A stretch of 64,000 bases of DNA from Pelagihabitans pacificus. GTDB lineage: Bacteria > Bacteroidota > Bacteroidia > Flavobacteriales > Flavobacteriaceae. Every line of letters begins with the position of its first letter. Position 1 is the first letter of the stretch. The stretch spans positions 1-64,000 of the forward strand of contig NZ_VIKU02000010.1 in the NCBI RefSeq assembly GCF_009371985.2, in the 5' to 3' direction. This document shows, in pieces, positions 27,336-36,031 of this stretch. The position numbers and the translations under genes are program-made. A model generated the notes under the pieces. That model was given only the letters and a program-made list of their open reading frames with translations, had not been told where the DNA came from and ran no database searches.

Positions 27336-28109
27336 ATGAAATATAAGCTTTCCTCCGTTACGTATATCCTTTTGTTGCTTTTTGTAATGGTGTTATCTTC
27401 CTGTGCTTCAAAAAAAGACATCGTTTATTTTCAAGATGCCAGTGATTACGAGACCATACGTAGTGGTAACACACATACCAATAAATTTAAAATCGATGAC
27501 GTTATAAGCATCCATGTTTCCACCTTAGATCCTCAGGCAAGCCTACCTTTTAATCTTTTTAAAGGTGCAGAAGAGGGAGGCATACGACCCGAGCAAGTAG
27601 ATTATATCATCGATAAAAATGGGGAGATTGATTTTCCTGTCATAGGAGCAATCAAGGTTGTAGGCCTGTCACCGGAAGAAACCAAAGTTCTATTAAAGGA
27701 AAAGCTCTCGGAATACTTGGTAGACCCTATTATCAATATAAGGTTGAAGAACTTTACGGTTACCGTCTTAGGTCAGGTAAATCGACCGGGAACCTACCCG
27801 GTTTTGGGAGAACAGATTACTGTTATGGAAGCTTTGGGTCTGGCAAACGACCTAACTATTAAAGGAAAGAGGGATAATGTTTTGGTCATTCGTGATTTCA
27901 ATGGAACAAAGGTGTATAACCGAATTGATTTGACAAAAAAGGAGGCGTTAAATTCCCCGGTTTACTACTTGACCCAAAACGACATTGTTTATGTAGAGCC
28001 CAATAAATCGGCAATTACCTCCTCGGCACTTGACAACAGGGCTTCGATTTGGGTTTCAATAGGTTCGGTACTTATTACTTCCACTGTGCTGATAATAACC
28101 AGGAACTAA
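27336..28109 (+). CDS. wza: Polysaccharide export lipoprotein (Wza/OMA family)
   Basis: A 257-residue outer-membrane auxiliary protein. Lipoprotein signal peptide ends LSSCASKKDIVYFQDA (lipobox Cys near 23). The polysaccharide export domain starts at NKFKIDDVISIHVSTLDP, followed by a SLBB-type segment (FTVTVLGQVNRPGTYPVLG) and a C-terminal hydrophobic helix (VSIGSVLITSTVLII). It is shorter than E. coli Wza (379) because Bacteroidota members have fewer SLBB domains. It should form the outer-membrane export channel with the Wzc-like kinase encoded 43 bases downstream. Confidence 0.9.
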   Translation: MKYKLSSVTYILLLLFVMVLSSCASKKDIVYFQDASDYETIRSGNTHTNKFKIDDVISIHVSTLDPQASLPFNLFKGAEEGGIRPEQVDYIIDKNGEIDFPVIGAIKVVGLSPEETKVLLKEKLSEYLVDPIINIRLKNFTVTVLGQVNRPGTYPVLGEQITVMEALGLANDLTIKGKRDNVLVIRDFNGTKVYNRIDLTKKEALNSPVYYLTQNDIVYVEPNKSAITSSALDNRASIWVSIGSVLITSTVLIITRN

Positions 28110-28152
28110 TGGCGTTTTATCTTTAAGTTCACATCATCAAAAAAATCCCTGA

Positions 28153-30525
28153 ATGAATACTGACGCACGTGACTTTTCTGCCAATAATGTAGATTTAAAA
28201 GAGATCTTAAGTACGTACACGAAACATTGGAAATGGTTTGTGTTATCGGTCATCATCGCTTTGATGTTCGCCTTCGTTTACATACGGTACGCTACCCCTG
28301 AATATGCTGCGAAGGCGAAAATTCAAATTCTAGAGGATAAAACCTCTTCCACAGAATTATCCGCTTTTCAAGATCTTAGTTTAATAGGAGGTGGTAAAAA
28401 CAAGGTGGAGGACGAGATTGAAATCTTGAATTCCCGATCCAACTTTATTCAAGTGGTAAAGGATTTGGGCCTTAATGTTCAGGTGATTGCCTTGGGAAAC
28501 GTCAAAGACTCCGAAATCTATACCAACCGGCCCATCAAAATCAACTTCATATCCAATGATTCGATTATCGATAGGTCCAGTGCAGAATTCTATCTGGAGT
28601 TGTCATCAGATACCACATTTGGGCTCAGCATGGAGGCCGATGCACCCGTAAAGATATATTCTTTTGGTAAAAGTGTCACAACGGATATTGGTGATATTAT
28701 TATCACTCCCAATCTTCCGTTTTTTAATAGGTATAAAGGACAAAGGATAAAGGTAGTGGTAAAACCACTTTTTGTCATTGCTGAGATGTATCAAAGGAAA
28801 ATTGTTGTTACACCGGCACAGGAGTTCTCGAATATCATGGATATTACGCTAAACGATGCCGTAAAAAAGAAGGCGGTCGATATCATAGACGCGTTGATAC
28901 GTACGTATAATAAAAATGCAATTGAAGATAAAAGGGCTGTTGCAGATAAGACTTCGGAATTTATCAATGACCGTATTGAATTGATATCCGGGACTCTTAC
29001 CGCTGTGGATGAGGATGCACAGGAGCTGCTCACAGAAAAGGGAATGACCGGTGGCGGACTTGAAGTGGGTGCCGCGGTTCAGGTGAGTGCCGCAAGTAGA
29101 CAGCAGTTGGAGAACGCTCGCGTACAATTACAAATGGTCCGTGGTATGAAGGAATACGTAAATCAGGAAAGCGGTTATGAGGAAATGCCTGTAGTCGATG
29201 TCGGGAGTGGGACCATCACGGAAACAACCGCTAAGTATAACCAACTTGTAGCTGAAAGGAAACGGTTGCTAAAGAGTGCTGACGAGAAGAACCCGATGAT
29301 TGTTAACTTAGACCAACAATTAGATGGTTTAAGGTCTACGATGCAGTCCAGTTTAACGGCAATGGAGAGAAACGTTGGAATGAATGTAGGTACCCTTCAA
29401 AATCAGATGGGGAGAATACAGGGAACGATTTATTCAGCCCCTAAAAATCAGAGGGAGTTACGGAATATTACAAGACAACAGGAAACTACGGAGGCCCTGT
29501 ATCTTTACCTGCTTCAAAAGAGAGAGGAATCTCAGATATCAGCAGCCTCAAGTCCCGCGAAATCAAAAATTGTTGACAATGCTTATTTGGTCGGTAGTGC
29601 GCCGGTAACTCCTAAAAAGCCATTAATTTTGCTTGCTTCTTTGATATTGGGATTATTAGTGCCGTTCTCCCTTATTTACGGAAATGATTTACTGGATAAC
29701 AAAATACATAACAAGGTCGGGTTGGAAAAGATGTTAACCGATATTCCCGTACTTGCAGAATTGCCAAGACTGGGCAAAAAGGATCAAACCCTTGTACGGA
29801 AGGAAGACCGTTCGGTTCTTGGTGAATCACTCAGAATACTAAGAACCAATCTAGACTATCTTATAAAGTCGAAACATGGTGGGAAAAATAATGTGATTTA
29901 CGTAACCTCCAGTGTGCCTGGGGAAGGAAAAACGTTTTTGTCCTCTAATCTGGCAATGATTTTCGCAAATACCGATAAAAAAGTCATTTTGATAGGAGCT
30001 GACATAAGAAATCCAAAGTTGTATACCTTCTTTTCGAGTAAAGATGTCGATAAGTTGGGCAAAACCGGACGTAACAAAGATTCAGGACTTACGGAGTTCC
30101 TTTACGACGATTCACTGACCTCAAAGGACATCATTAATCCAATGTTGGCATATACCAACACAATAGACGTAATCTATTCCGGGAAGATTCCACCAAATCC
30201 CTCAGAGCTGTTGATGAGCGATAGGATGAAAGACCTTCTGACAGAAATGTCGCTTAAATATGATTACGTCATAGTTGATACGGCACCCCTGATGGTAGTA
30301 ACCGATACGTTACTCATAAGTGATTATGCCGATCATATAATCTATGTGACAAGAGCTGGAATGACAGAGACAAAAGTAATTGACTTCCCAATGAAACTCA
30401 AAAGGGAAGGTAAATTGAAAGGTCTTTCTTTTGTTGTAAACGATGTCAAAGAGTCTAATTTGGGGTATGGCGGTAAATACGGTTATGGCTACGGAAAATC
30501 CACAAAAAAATGGTGGCGATTTTAG
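28153..30525 (+). CDS. wzc: Wzc-like polysaccharide co-polymerase / tyrosine autokinase
   Basis: A 790-residue inner-membrane protein: Wzz domain with a first transmembrane helix (about 33-50), a long periplasmic coiled coil with GNVY-like domain (to about 480), a second helix near 490-510, then a cytoplasmic BY-kinase domain. Walker A is SVPGEGKTFLSSNLA (about 586-600), Walker A' VILIGADIRNPKL (about 613-625) and Walker B YVIVDTAPL (about 704-712). The C-terminal tail YGGKYGYGYGKSTKKWWRF is a tyrosine cluster for autophosphorylation. It controls chain length and export. The convergent PHP phosphatase starts one base from its stop and is the expected antagonist. Confidence 0.94.
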   Translation: MNTDARDFSANNVDLKEILSTYTKHWKWFVLSVIIALMFAFVYIRYATPEYAAKAKIQILEDKTSSTELSAFQDLSLIGGGKNKVEDEIEILNSRSNFIQVVKDLGLNVQVIALGNVKDSEIYTNRPIKINFISNDSIIDRSSAEFYLELSSDTTFGLSMEADAPVKIYSFGKSVTTDIGDIIITPNLPFFNRYKGQRIKVVVKPLFVIAEMYQRKIVVTPAQEFSNIMDITLNDAVKKKAVDIIDALIRTYNKNAIEDKRAVADKTSEFINDRIELISGTLTAVDEDAQELLTEKGMTGGGLEVGAAVQVSAASRQQLENARVQLQMVRGMKEYVNQESGYEEMPVVDVGSGTITETTAKYNQLVAERKRLLKSADEKNPMIVNLDQQLDGLRSTMQSSLTAMERNVGMNVGTLQNQMGRIQGTIYSAPKNQRELRNITRQQETTEALYLYLLQKREESQISAASSPAKSKIVDNAYLVGSAPVTPKKPLILLASLILGLLVPFSLIYGNDLLDNKIHNKVGLEKMLTDIPVLAELPRLGKKDQTLVRKEDRSVLGESLRILRTNLDYLIKSKHGGKNNVIYVTSSVPGEGKTFLSSNLAMIFANTDKKVILIGADIRNPKLYTFFSSKDVDKLGKTGRNKDSGLTEFLYDDSLTSKDIINPMLAYTNTIDVIYSGKIPPNPSELLMSDRMKDLLTEMSLKYDYVIVDTAPLMVVTDTLLISDYADHIIYVTRAGMTETKVIDFPMKLKREGKLKGLSFVVNDVKESNLGYGGKYGYGYGKSTKKWWRF

Positions 30526-30526
30526 G

Positions 30527-31267
30527 TTAATAAAAATTATAAATCGTTTTTTCAATTAAGGGAATCAAAGATATGGCGGTTTTAGAGCCAATTTTTAATT
30601 CCTTTAAATTTTTTAACTGATTCGGATTATGCACATCCGAAGCCAAGAAATCGATTAATCCCTCGTCGATAAGTTTGAGCGCTTTTCTTTGCACTTCTTT
30701 CCCATAGTATTCCCCAAGTGACAAGAGGTTTAATTGAAATAATAAACCCTGTTTTTTATATTTTCTGTATTTCTTGGAACCACTTTTAAGATACACATAT
30801 CGTTCGGGATGGGCTAAAATAGGGAAGTAACGTTCCGAAGCTATTTTTTGTATGGCGCTATCAAAATTGATCGAAGGCTGTAAGTAAGACATTTCGATTA
30901 ACAGGTAATTCTTCTTTATGGGAATGATTTCGCCCTTTTCTAGAATTGTCTCAAAATTTGCATCGATCATATGTTCGGCCGCCGCATTAATTGCCACATT
31001 GGTCAAGTCATTTTTGAGCAATTCGTTTTTTAATTTTAGCAACGACTCGGCAATAGTATGCTGGTTGTTTGGATAATAATTTTGCATAATATGGGGGGTG
31101 GCAACAAAATCTTGAACCCCAAATTCTTCGAATCCTTTTATAAGTGCAATCGATTCCGTGGTATTTTTGGCTCCGTCATCGATACCTGGGAGAATATGGT
31201 TGTGTATATCCACAAACCCATTGAGCAGGTCTACTAGAAATCTTTTTTTACTGAAAATGTGGAACAT
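30527..31267 (-). CDS. PHP-domain tyrosine phosphatase (CpsB/YwqE type)
   Basis: A 246-residue manganese-dependent phosphatase of the PHP superfamily. Metal-ligand motifs are DIHNHILPGIDDGAKN near the N-terminus, ATPHIM, HPERYVYL and ASDVHNPNQL near the C-terminus. Family members dephosphorylate the tyrosine tail of Wzc-like kinases. I chose the ATG at 31265-31267; an upstream in-frame TTG at 31276 is only about ten bases from a perfect -7 box and less likely. It converges on wzc with one base between stop codons rather than being in its operon. Confidence 0.9.
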   Translation of the reverse strand: MFHIFSKKRFLVDLLNGFVDIHNHILPGIDDGAKNTTESIALIKGFEEFGVQDFVATPHIMQNYYPNNQHTIAESLLKLKNELLKNDLTNVAINAAAEHMIDANFETILEKGEIIPIKKNYLLIEMSYLQPSINFDSAIQKIASERYFPILAHPERYVYLKSGSKKYRKYKKQGLLFQLNLLSLGEYYGKEVQRKALKLIDEGLIDFLASDVHNPNQLKNLKELKIGSKTAISLIPLIEKTIYNFY

Positions 31268-31286
31268 GGTTTTCAATTCTGACCGT

Positions 31287-31294
31287 CAAAAATA
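31287..31294 (-). promoter_or_regulatory. -7 promoter box for the PHP phosphatase gene
   Basis: TATTTTTG on the minus strand, an exact TAnnTTTG match, 20 bases before the ATG at 31267. Predicted start of transcription near 31280 leaves a leader of about 13 bases. Confidence 0.5.
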
Positions 31295-31541
31295 GTATTA
31301 TTCTTAGTAGAAAGTCTAATTTCTTTCAAAGCATTTTGTTTTGAATAGGTAGGGTGAAAAATGTAGCTTTTGGTCCATGTAATCTAGCACGGCAATGCAA
31401 TAAAGGCGTTTTGGGTGAACATATATGTTGTGTGTGCCTAGGTGGTTTGTAAAAGGCTCGTTGAAGCCGTTCGATCATCCAGTTCTATAAATGGTCAATT
31501 TATTGACAATGCTTTGCAAGAGAATAAAGGTAGTTCTTAAC

Positions 31542-31549
31542 TATCTTTG
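31542..31549 (+). promoter_or_regulatory. -7 promoter box for the SelO-MsrA operon
   Basis: TATCTTTG, an exact TAnnTTTG match. A TTTG lies at 31513-31516, but the 25-base spacer is longer than usual for a -33 element. The box overlaps the TTG that an automated call might use as start, which argues for the ATG at 31562. Confidence 0.55.
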
Positions 31550-31561
31550 CACTCCATAGAA

Positions 31562-33139
31562 ATGGAACAGATTTTGACCTTGAAACTCAATATAAAGGAT
31601 ACATTCAACATGGAACTTCCGGCGGACCCCGAATTGGGAAACGCTAGGCGACAGGTCCGACATGCCTGTTTTTCGTATGTGGTCCCTAAAAAGCCATCCA
31701 ATCCCTCCTTAATCCATTATTCACCCGAAATGGTAGAGGCCATTGGCCTTGGGCAATCTTTTGAATCACAAGGGTTTTTGGAGATTTTTTCAGGAACTAA
31801 GGTATTGCCAAACACAAATCCATATGCTATGTGTTATGGCGGGCACCAATTTGGCCATTGGGCCGGGCAACTTGGCGATGGCCGTGCCATTAATCTTGCC
31901 GAAGTGGAGCATAAGGGTAAAAATTGGATGTTACAATTAAAAGGGGCAGGGGAGACCCCTTATTCCAGGACCGCGGACGGACTGGCAGTGCTTCGCTCCT
32001 CCATTCGTGAATATCTCTGCAGTGAGGCCATGTTTCACCTGGGCATACCCACGACCAGGGCCTTGTCATTGGTCCTAACCGGAGATCGAGTCTTACGTGA
32101 TGTCATGTACGACGGTAATCCCGCTTATGAAAAGGGTGCAATCGTATGTCGGGTAGCTCCGTCTTTTATCCGTTTTGGAAATTTTGAAATATTGGCGGCC
32201 CAAAAGGATGTGAAAACGCTCAAAACTTTGGTTGACTTTACCATCAGACACCATTATTCGCATTTGGGAACCCCATCAAAAGGAGTTTATCTGAGGCTTT
32301 TCAAGGAAATAGCTATTCGAAGTATGACGATGGTAATCCACTGGCAGCGGGTAGGCTTTGTACACGGGGTGATGAATACCGATAATATGTCTATTTTGGG
32401 ATTGACCATCGATTACGGACCCTATGGCTGGTTGGAGGGCTATGACCATGGGTGGACTCCCAACACCACCGATAGCACTAACAAACGCTATCGATATGGC
32501 GCACAACCACAAATAGTTCTTTGGAATTTGTTGCAATTGGCCAATGCACTTTATCCCTTAATTGGGGAGGCGAGCCATTTGCAAGACATCTTAAAGGAGT
32601 ATCAGGAGGAAGTGGAGATGGCTTATCTAAATATGATGAAATCCAAACTTGGGCTCACTGAAATCGATTTGGGCGACAAAATCTTGGTAGAGGAACTAGA
32701 GAAGGTGTTGCAGCGTTCTGAAACAGATATGACCATCTTTTTTAGGCAACTTGCCAAAATTAAAAGGAATGGTGGTTCAGACGGGTTAAAATTAGTGGAG
32801 GAAGCCTTCTACATGCCGGATGAAATCAAGGGAGAGCTGAAAACCCAATGGCAGGTATGGTTTTCCAAATACATGGATCGCTTACAAAAGGAGAAAAAAA
32901 ATGATGCCGATCGATCGAAACACATGAATCTTGTAAATCCCAAGTACGTTTTACGGAATTATATGGCACAATTAGCGATTGATGCGGCCGACGAGGGAGA
33001 TTATTCCGTATTGAATGAACTTTTCGATTTACTCAAACGACCTTATGAAGAACAACCCGAGCAACATAAGTGGTATGCCAAGCGTCCTGAATGGGCACGA
33101 CATAAGGTAGGATGCTCGAGGTTGTCCTGTAGTTCCTAA
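31562..33139 (+). CDS. selO: SelO/YdiU family protein AMPylase
   Basis: A 525-residue pseudokinase-fold enzyme that transfers AMP from ATP to Ser, Thr or Tyr of target proteins. Recognised from LPADPELGNARRQVRHACFS, GHQFGHWAGQLGDGRA, LKGAGETPYSRTADG, RSSIREYLCSEAM, and the active-site stretch HGVMNTDNMSILGLTIDYGP. The C-terminus GCSRLSCSS is the conserved family ending with cysteines that may form redox bridges. I start at ATG 31562 (MEQILTLKLNIKDTF) because the TTG at 31547 lies in the promoter box. SelO has been tied to oxidative stress and glutathionylation, which fits its MsrA neighbour two genes on. Confidence 0.93.
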   Translation: MEQILTLKLNIKDTFNMELPADPELGNARRQVRHACFSYVVPKKPSNPSLIHYSPEMVEAIGLGQSFESQGFLEIFSGTKVLPNTNPYAMCYGGHQFGHWAGQLGDGRAINLAEVEHKGKNWMLQLKGAGETPYSRTADGLAVLRSSIREYLCSEAMFHLGIPTTRALSLVLTGDRVLRDVMYDGNPAYEKGAIVCRVAPSFIRFGNFEILAAQKDVKTLKTLVDFTIRHHYSHLGTPSKGVYLRLFKEIAIRSMTMVIHWQRVGFVHGVMNTDNMSILGLTIDYGPYGWLEGYDHGWTPNTTDSTNKRYRYGAQPQIVLWNLLQLANALYPLIGEASHLQDILKEYQEEVEMAYLNMMKSKLGLTEIDLGDKILVEELEKVLQRSETDMTIFFRQLAKIKRNGGSDGLKLVEEAFYMPDEIKGELKTQWQVWFSKYMDRLQKEKKNDADRSKHMNLVNPKYVLRNYMAQLAIDAADEGDYSVLNELFDLLKRPYEEQPEQHKWYAKRPEWARHKVGCSRLSCSS

Positions 33140-33145
33140 GCTGTA

Positions 33146-33439
33146 ATGGAAGAAGGAAGTAGCGGACTATTGGATAAAGCAAGTATGGTTTTTAAAGCGA
33201 TTTCAAAGTTGCCGGAAGGTTATTCGGAAGGAACATACCGCAACAGGAGCTATGGCATCACCAAGGAGATTTTCAATGGCGGAAAATCATTCAAAGTGTA
33301 TGGCAAAGAGTTGGGCGGTTCCGATTTTATCAGTCTCAACTACTATTGTACCGCATCAGGGGGACTTTTGAAACCGTGTGAAATGAGTAAGGAAAAGGTG
33401 GTTACTTTTCTAAGGAACGTACAACTTAAAATAGATTGA
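33146..33439 (+). CDS. Small conserved protein between selO and msrA
   Basis: 97 residues with no signal peptide. It reads [43 protein letters not shown] and [17 protein letters not shown] know such short proteins next to msrA in Flavobacteriia, sometimes loosely labelled methionine sulfoxide reductase, but no catalytic Cys motif of MsrA or MsrB is present. Gaps of 6 and 7 bases on either side place it firmly in the selO-msrA operon, so a role linked to protein oxidation is likely. Function unknown. Confidence 0.8.
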   Translation: MEEGSSGLLDKASMVFKAISKLPEGYSEGTYRNRSYGITKEIFNGGKSFKVYGKELGGSDFISLNYYCTASGGLLKPCEMSKEKVVTFLRNVQLKID

Positions 33440-33446
33440 GAACTAT

Positions 33447-33938
33447 ATGAATACAAAGAAAGCATACATCGCGGGAGGTTGTTTTTGGGGAATGGAAGAT
33501 TTGTTTCGTGTCCGTCCGGGAATTCTGGATACAGAGGTAGGATATATCGGCGGGGAGAATGATTACCCGACGTACCGTAACCATCCCGGACACGCCGAGG
33601 GTATCGAATTGACCTATGATTCCGAAGTGACCTCTTTTAGGGAAATTTTAGATTATTTCTTCCGTATCCACAATCCTACCACCATGAATCGGCAAGGAAA
33701 TGATATTGGCAGTAGCTATCGTTCCGCTATATTTTTTCGGAACGAGGAAGAAAAGAAAACAGCACAGGAAATAATTCAAATCGTCGAGGATTCCAATAAA
33801 TGGGAAGGCAAGGTTGTAACCACTTTGGAACCTTACACAGCGTTTTGGCCTGCAGAACCGGAGCATCAAGACTATCTGGTACGCAACCCCAATGGATATA
33901 CCTGCCATTTTGAGCGGTTTGCCGAGCCTTTTATATAG
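33447..33938 (+). CDS. msrA: Peptide methionine (S)-S-oxide reductase
   Basis: A 163-residue MsrA. The catalytic Cys12 lies in GGCFWGMED; further family blocks are [51 protein letters not shown] and [22 protein letters not shown]. It reduces the S-epimer of methionine sulfoxide in proteins using thioredoxin. The C-terminal NPNGYTCHF holds the probable resolving Cys. It is last in the three-gene operon with selO. No clear terminator follows. Confidence 0.96.
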   Translation: MNTKKAYIAGGCFWGMEDLFRVRPGILDTEVGYIGGENDYPTYRNHPGHAEGIELTYDSEVTSFREILDYFFRIHNPTTMNRQGNDIGSSYRSAIFFRNEEEKKTAQEIIQIVEDSNKWEGKVVTTLEPYTAFWPAEPEHQDYLVRNPNGYTCHFERFAEPFI

Positions 33939-34189
33939 GCATTTTTGGCTGATATACTAGATAGGTTTCCAAAAAAAACGAAAGGTGAATGGCTCCAAAT
34001 GGCTGTTGGCCACTATGGAAATGACCAAGACCTTTGCGCTTTTTGTGGATGGGATTCAATCGTTATCATCTTCTTTTTTTGAAGTGACTTTGGCCCGAAT
34101 AAAGGAGTTCGGGTAAAATTCGGTATCTTTAAGTGGTTCCAATGGTTCCCCTAGCTAATTCATTTATTAATCCTTAAAGCATATATATC

Positions 34190-34444
34190 ATGCGCCGATT
34201 AAAAGAACTCAAACACGTTGTTTTGGTAATGCTCTTGTTTGGCTTTATAGCAGCCGGATCCTTAAGCTCCTGCAGGGAAAAGAAGCAAGAAAGTACGGAA
34301 GAACAGAGCGAGCATCCCGAAGGTGAAGAACATCCTACAGAGGAAGGGGCTACCGGGGAAGAGCATCCTGAAGGTGGGGAACATCCCGAGGGAGAAGAAC
34401 ACCCGGAAGGGGAGGAGCATCCCAAGGATTCCATATCAGGGTAA
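34190..34444 (+). CDS. Small His/Glu-rich repeat lipoprotein
   Basis: 84 residues: signal peptide with lipobox GSLSSC (Cys about 28), then a low-complexity acidic tail built of GEEHPEGE/GEHPEG units with six or seven His-Pro steps. The mature part has no fold signature; alternating His and Glu suggests divalent metal binding at the cell surface or periplasm, an inference only. The last nine bases (34436-34444) overlap the end of the convergent transglutaminase-like gene, so both stops lie in shared DNA. Start ATG at 34190. Confidence 0.75.
   Translation: MRRLKELKHVVLVMLLFGFIAAGSLSSCREKKQESTEEQSEHPEGEEHPTEEGATGEEHPEGGEHPEGEEHPEGEEHPKDSISG
34358..34432 (+). repeat. Short tandem repeats coding GEEHPEG units
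   Basis: Four imperfect 18-21 base units of the type GAAGAGCATCCTGAAGGT run in frame near the 3' end of the small lipoprotein gene. Copy number could vary without shifting the frame. Confidence 0.75.
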
Positions 34445-35818
34445 ATCCGCCAAATCTTTGGAGGTTTCCTGGTCGCTTTTCCTACGAAACGAAAAAAATG
34501 TTTTAGGAAATGCGGGGGCATTTCCTATTTCCATAACCGGGTACGCCAAAAAGTTAATCGATCCTGAATGGGGTCCAGGTGCTATCTGAAGGTCCCGTCC
34601 CCGGCTAAATTCGATACGATTGGCCGGATGACGGCCAAAATAATACGTGGCAAGTGCCGTGTACTTATTGGCCTCGCTGATATCGACCGGCCACCATTTC
34701 CCCTCGGCGAAAAATTCTGCCCAACAGTGATAACCATCGATGCCCCCTTCGTTCCTGTCCGAAGGGATTGAAGCACCAACGGCAAATCGTGAAGGTATTC
34801 CGGCAGATCGAGCCAGCGAGATAAATAGGGAATGGAACTCGGTGCAATTTCCCGTAAGTGCATCGCACGCATAGACGGCATCCCCTGTTCCATATTTGCC
34901 CGCCTTGATATAACGCATATTGTCGATCACATAATCGTATAATGCCCTGGCCTGCATGATGGTACCTTCGTTACGTCTGTTGCCGATAATGGAATCGGCG
35001 AGTATCTGAAATCGGTCACCCACAGGCATCAGTAAACTGGCATTTAGATAGTTCGTAGGGGATGAATTTTCTTCATAGGGTTTTTTCTCCTGTCTTGTCA
35101 CATTATAAACAAGTTTCATCTTTTCTCCGCTATGCTCGGGGGAAAGCTCCATATATACGATGGAATTGCCGTACTTCTTTTCTTTTAGCATTTGGTGTTC
35201 CACCGGAGCGCTAAGGTCTGACAATTCAACCGTTTGAAATCGATCGCTTTGTGGAACAGGAATCCATATTTTTGCCGATTCCTTCATTTCAGGGAGGGTT
35301 ACTTCGTAATAGAATTCAAAGCGGTCTTCTCCTTCTACCACTCCGAGTAAATCATTGGTTGCATTTTGTACAGGCACCCGATACCAGGTTTTGTTCTTGC
35401 GTTGTTTCCAGGTATAGAAAGGTTTGCCATTCAATTTATGAAGGGTCGTTTCAGTAACGGTCATGGTGCCGGGGTCCCCATCCAAGAAAAAATCCACATC
35501 ATAAACATCACCGCTTACATCGGCTAGGTCAACACAGGCAAAATGGCGGCGAGGCCCCAAATTTGAAAGGTATTCGGTATGAACGCGTACCAACTGTAGC
35601 CGCAGTTCCTTTCCGTCGGCATCCATATTGAAATATCCGCCACCTTCTTCTACCTTTTTGGCAATATTGGCTTTAATACCTTCCTCTATATCGGCGGTGA
35701 CCACTTTTGGGATGTTTTTTTCCGCAAGGGTCTTCTCTCTTTCCTTCTGTTTGGTGCTTGAATTACAGGCCATCATCAAGGCCAGGATACACAGATGAAC
35801 TATGTGACGGTGTCTCAT
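34436..35818 (-). CDS. Transglutaminase-like domain lipoprotein
   Basis: A 460-residue exported protein. The signal peptide ends MMACNSS, a lipobox with Cys about 19. The C-terminal half carries a transglutaminase-like/papain-fold core: Cys near 324 in LTGNCTEFHSLFISLARSAGIPSR, His near 361 in DGYHCWAEFF and Asp near 376 in WWPVDISEA, a complete Cys-His-Asp triad. The N-terminal 250 residues look like beta domains as in many secreted transglutaminase-like proteins. It could be a protease, amidase or cross-linking enzyme; substrate unknown. It overlaps the convergent small lipoprotein by nine bases. Confidence 0.87.
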   Translation of the reverse strand: MRHRHIVHLCILALMMACNSSTKQKEREKTLAEKNIPKVVTADIEEGIKANIAKKVEEGGGYFNMDADGKELRLQLVRVHTEYLSNLGPRRHFACVDLADVSGDVYDVDFFLDGDPGTMTVTETTLHKLNGKPFYTWKQRKNKTWYRVPVQNATNDLLGVVEGEDRFEFYYEVTLPEMKESAKIWIPVPQSDRFQTVELSDLSAPVEHQMLKEKKYGNSIVYMELSPEHSGEKMKLVYNVTRQEKKPYEENSSPTNYLNASLLMPVGDRFQILADSIIGNRRNEGTIMQARALYDYVIDNMRYIKAGKYGTGDAVYACDALTGNCTEFHSLFISLARSAGIPSRFAVGASIPSDRNEGGIDGYHCWAEFFAEGKWWPVDISEANKYTALATYYFGRHPANRIEFSRGRDLQIAPGPHSGSINFLAYPVMEIGNAPAFPKTFFSFRRKSDQETSKDLADLP

Positions 35819-36031
35819 ATTGGATTCGTTTTATAGGTATTTGAATTTACGATAATTCCACCGTTCTCCCAATAGCCATGATTATCCCAGGATTTTGCCC
35901 TCTTTTGAAAAAACCCGACTTGGGGAGCGCTTACAAGGCAAAAGCCATGAAAAAAGGTAACTACTTAAAAGAAGAGACGGGAAAATTGGCTAAATAAACC
36001 ATTGATTTATCGCAAAATGAATTCACAGAAG

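Noticed and set aside
31547-31561. TTG start for SelO
   Set aside because: It overlaps the exact -7 promoter box; the ATG at 31562 is preferred.
34174-34521. Minus-strand frame rich in Ser-Pro-Gly-Cys repeats
   Set aside because: It is the antisense shadow of the His/Glu repeat lipoprotein and of the end of the transglutaminase gene.
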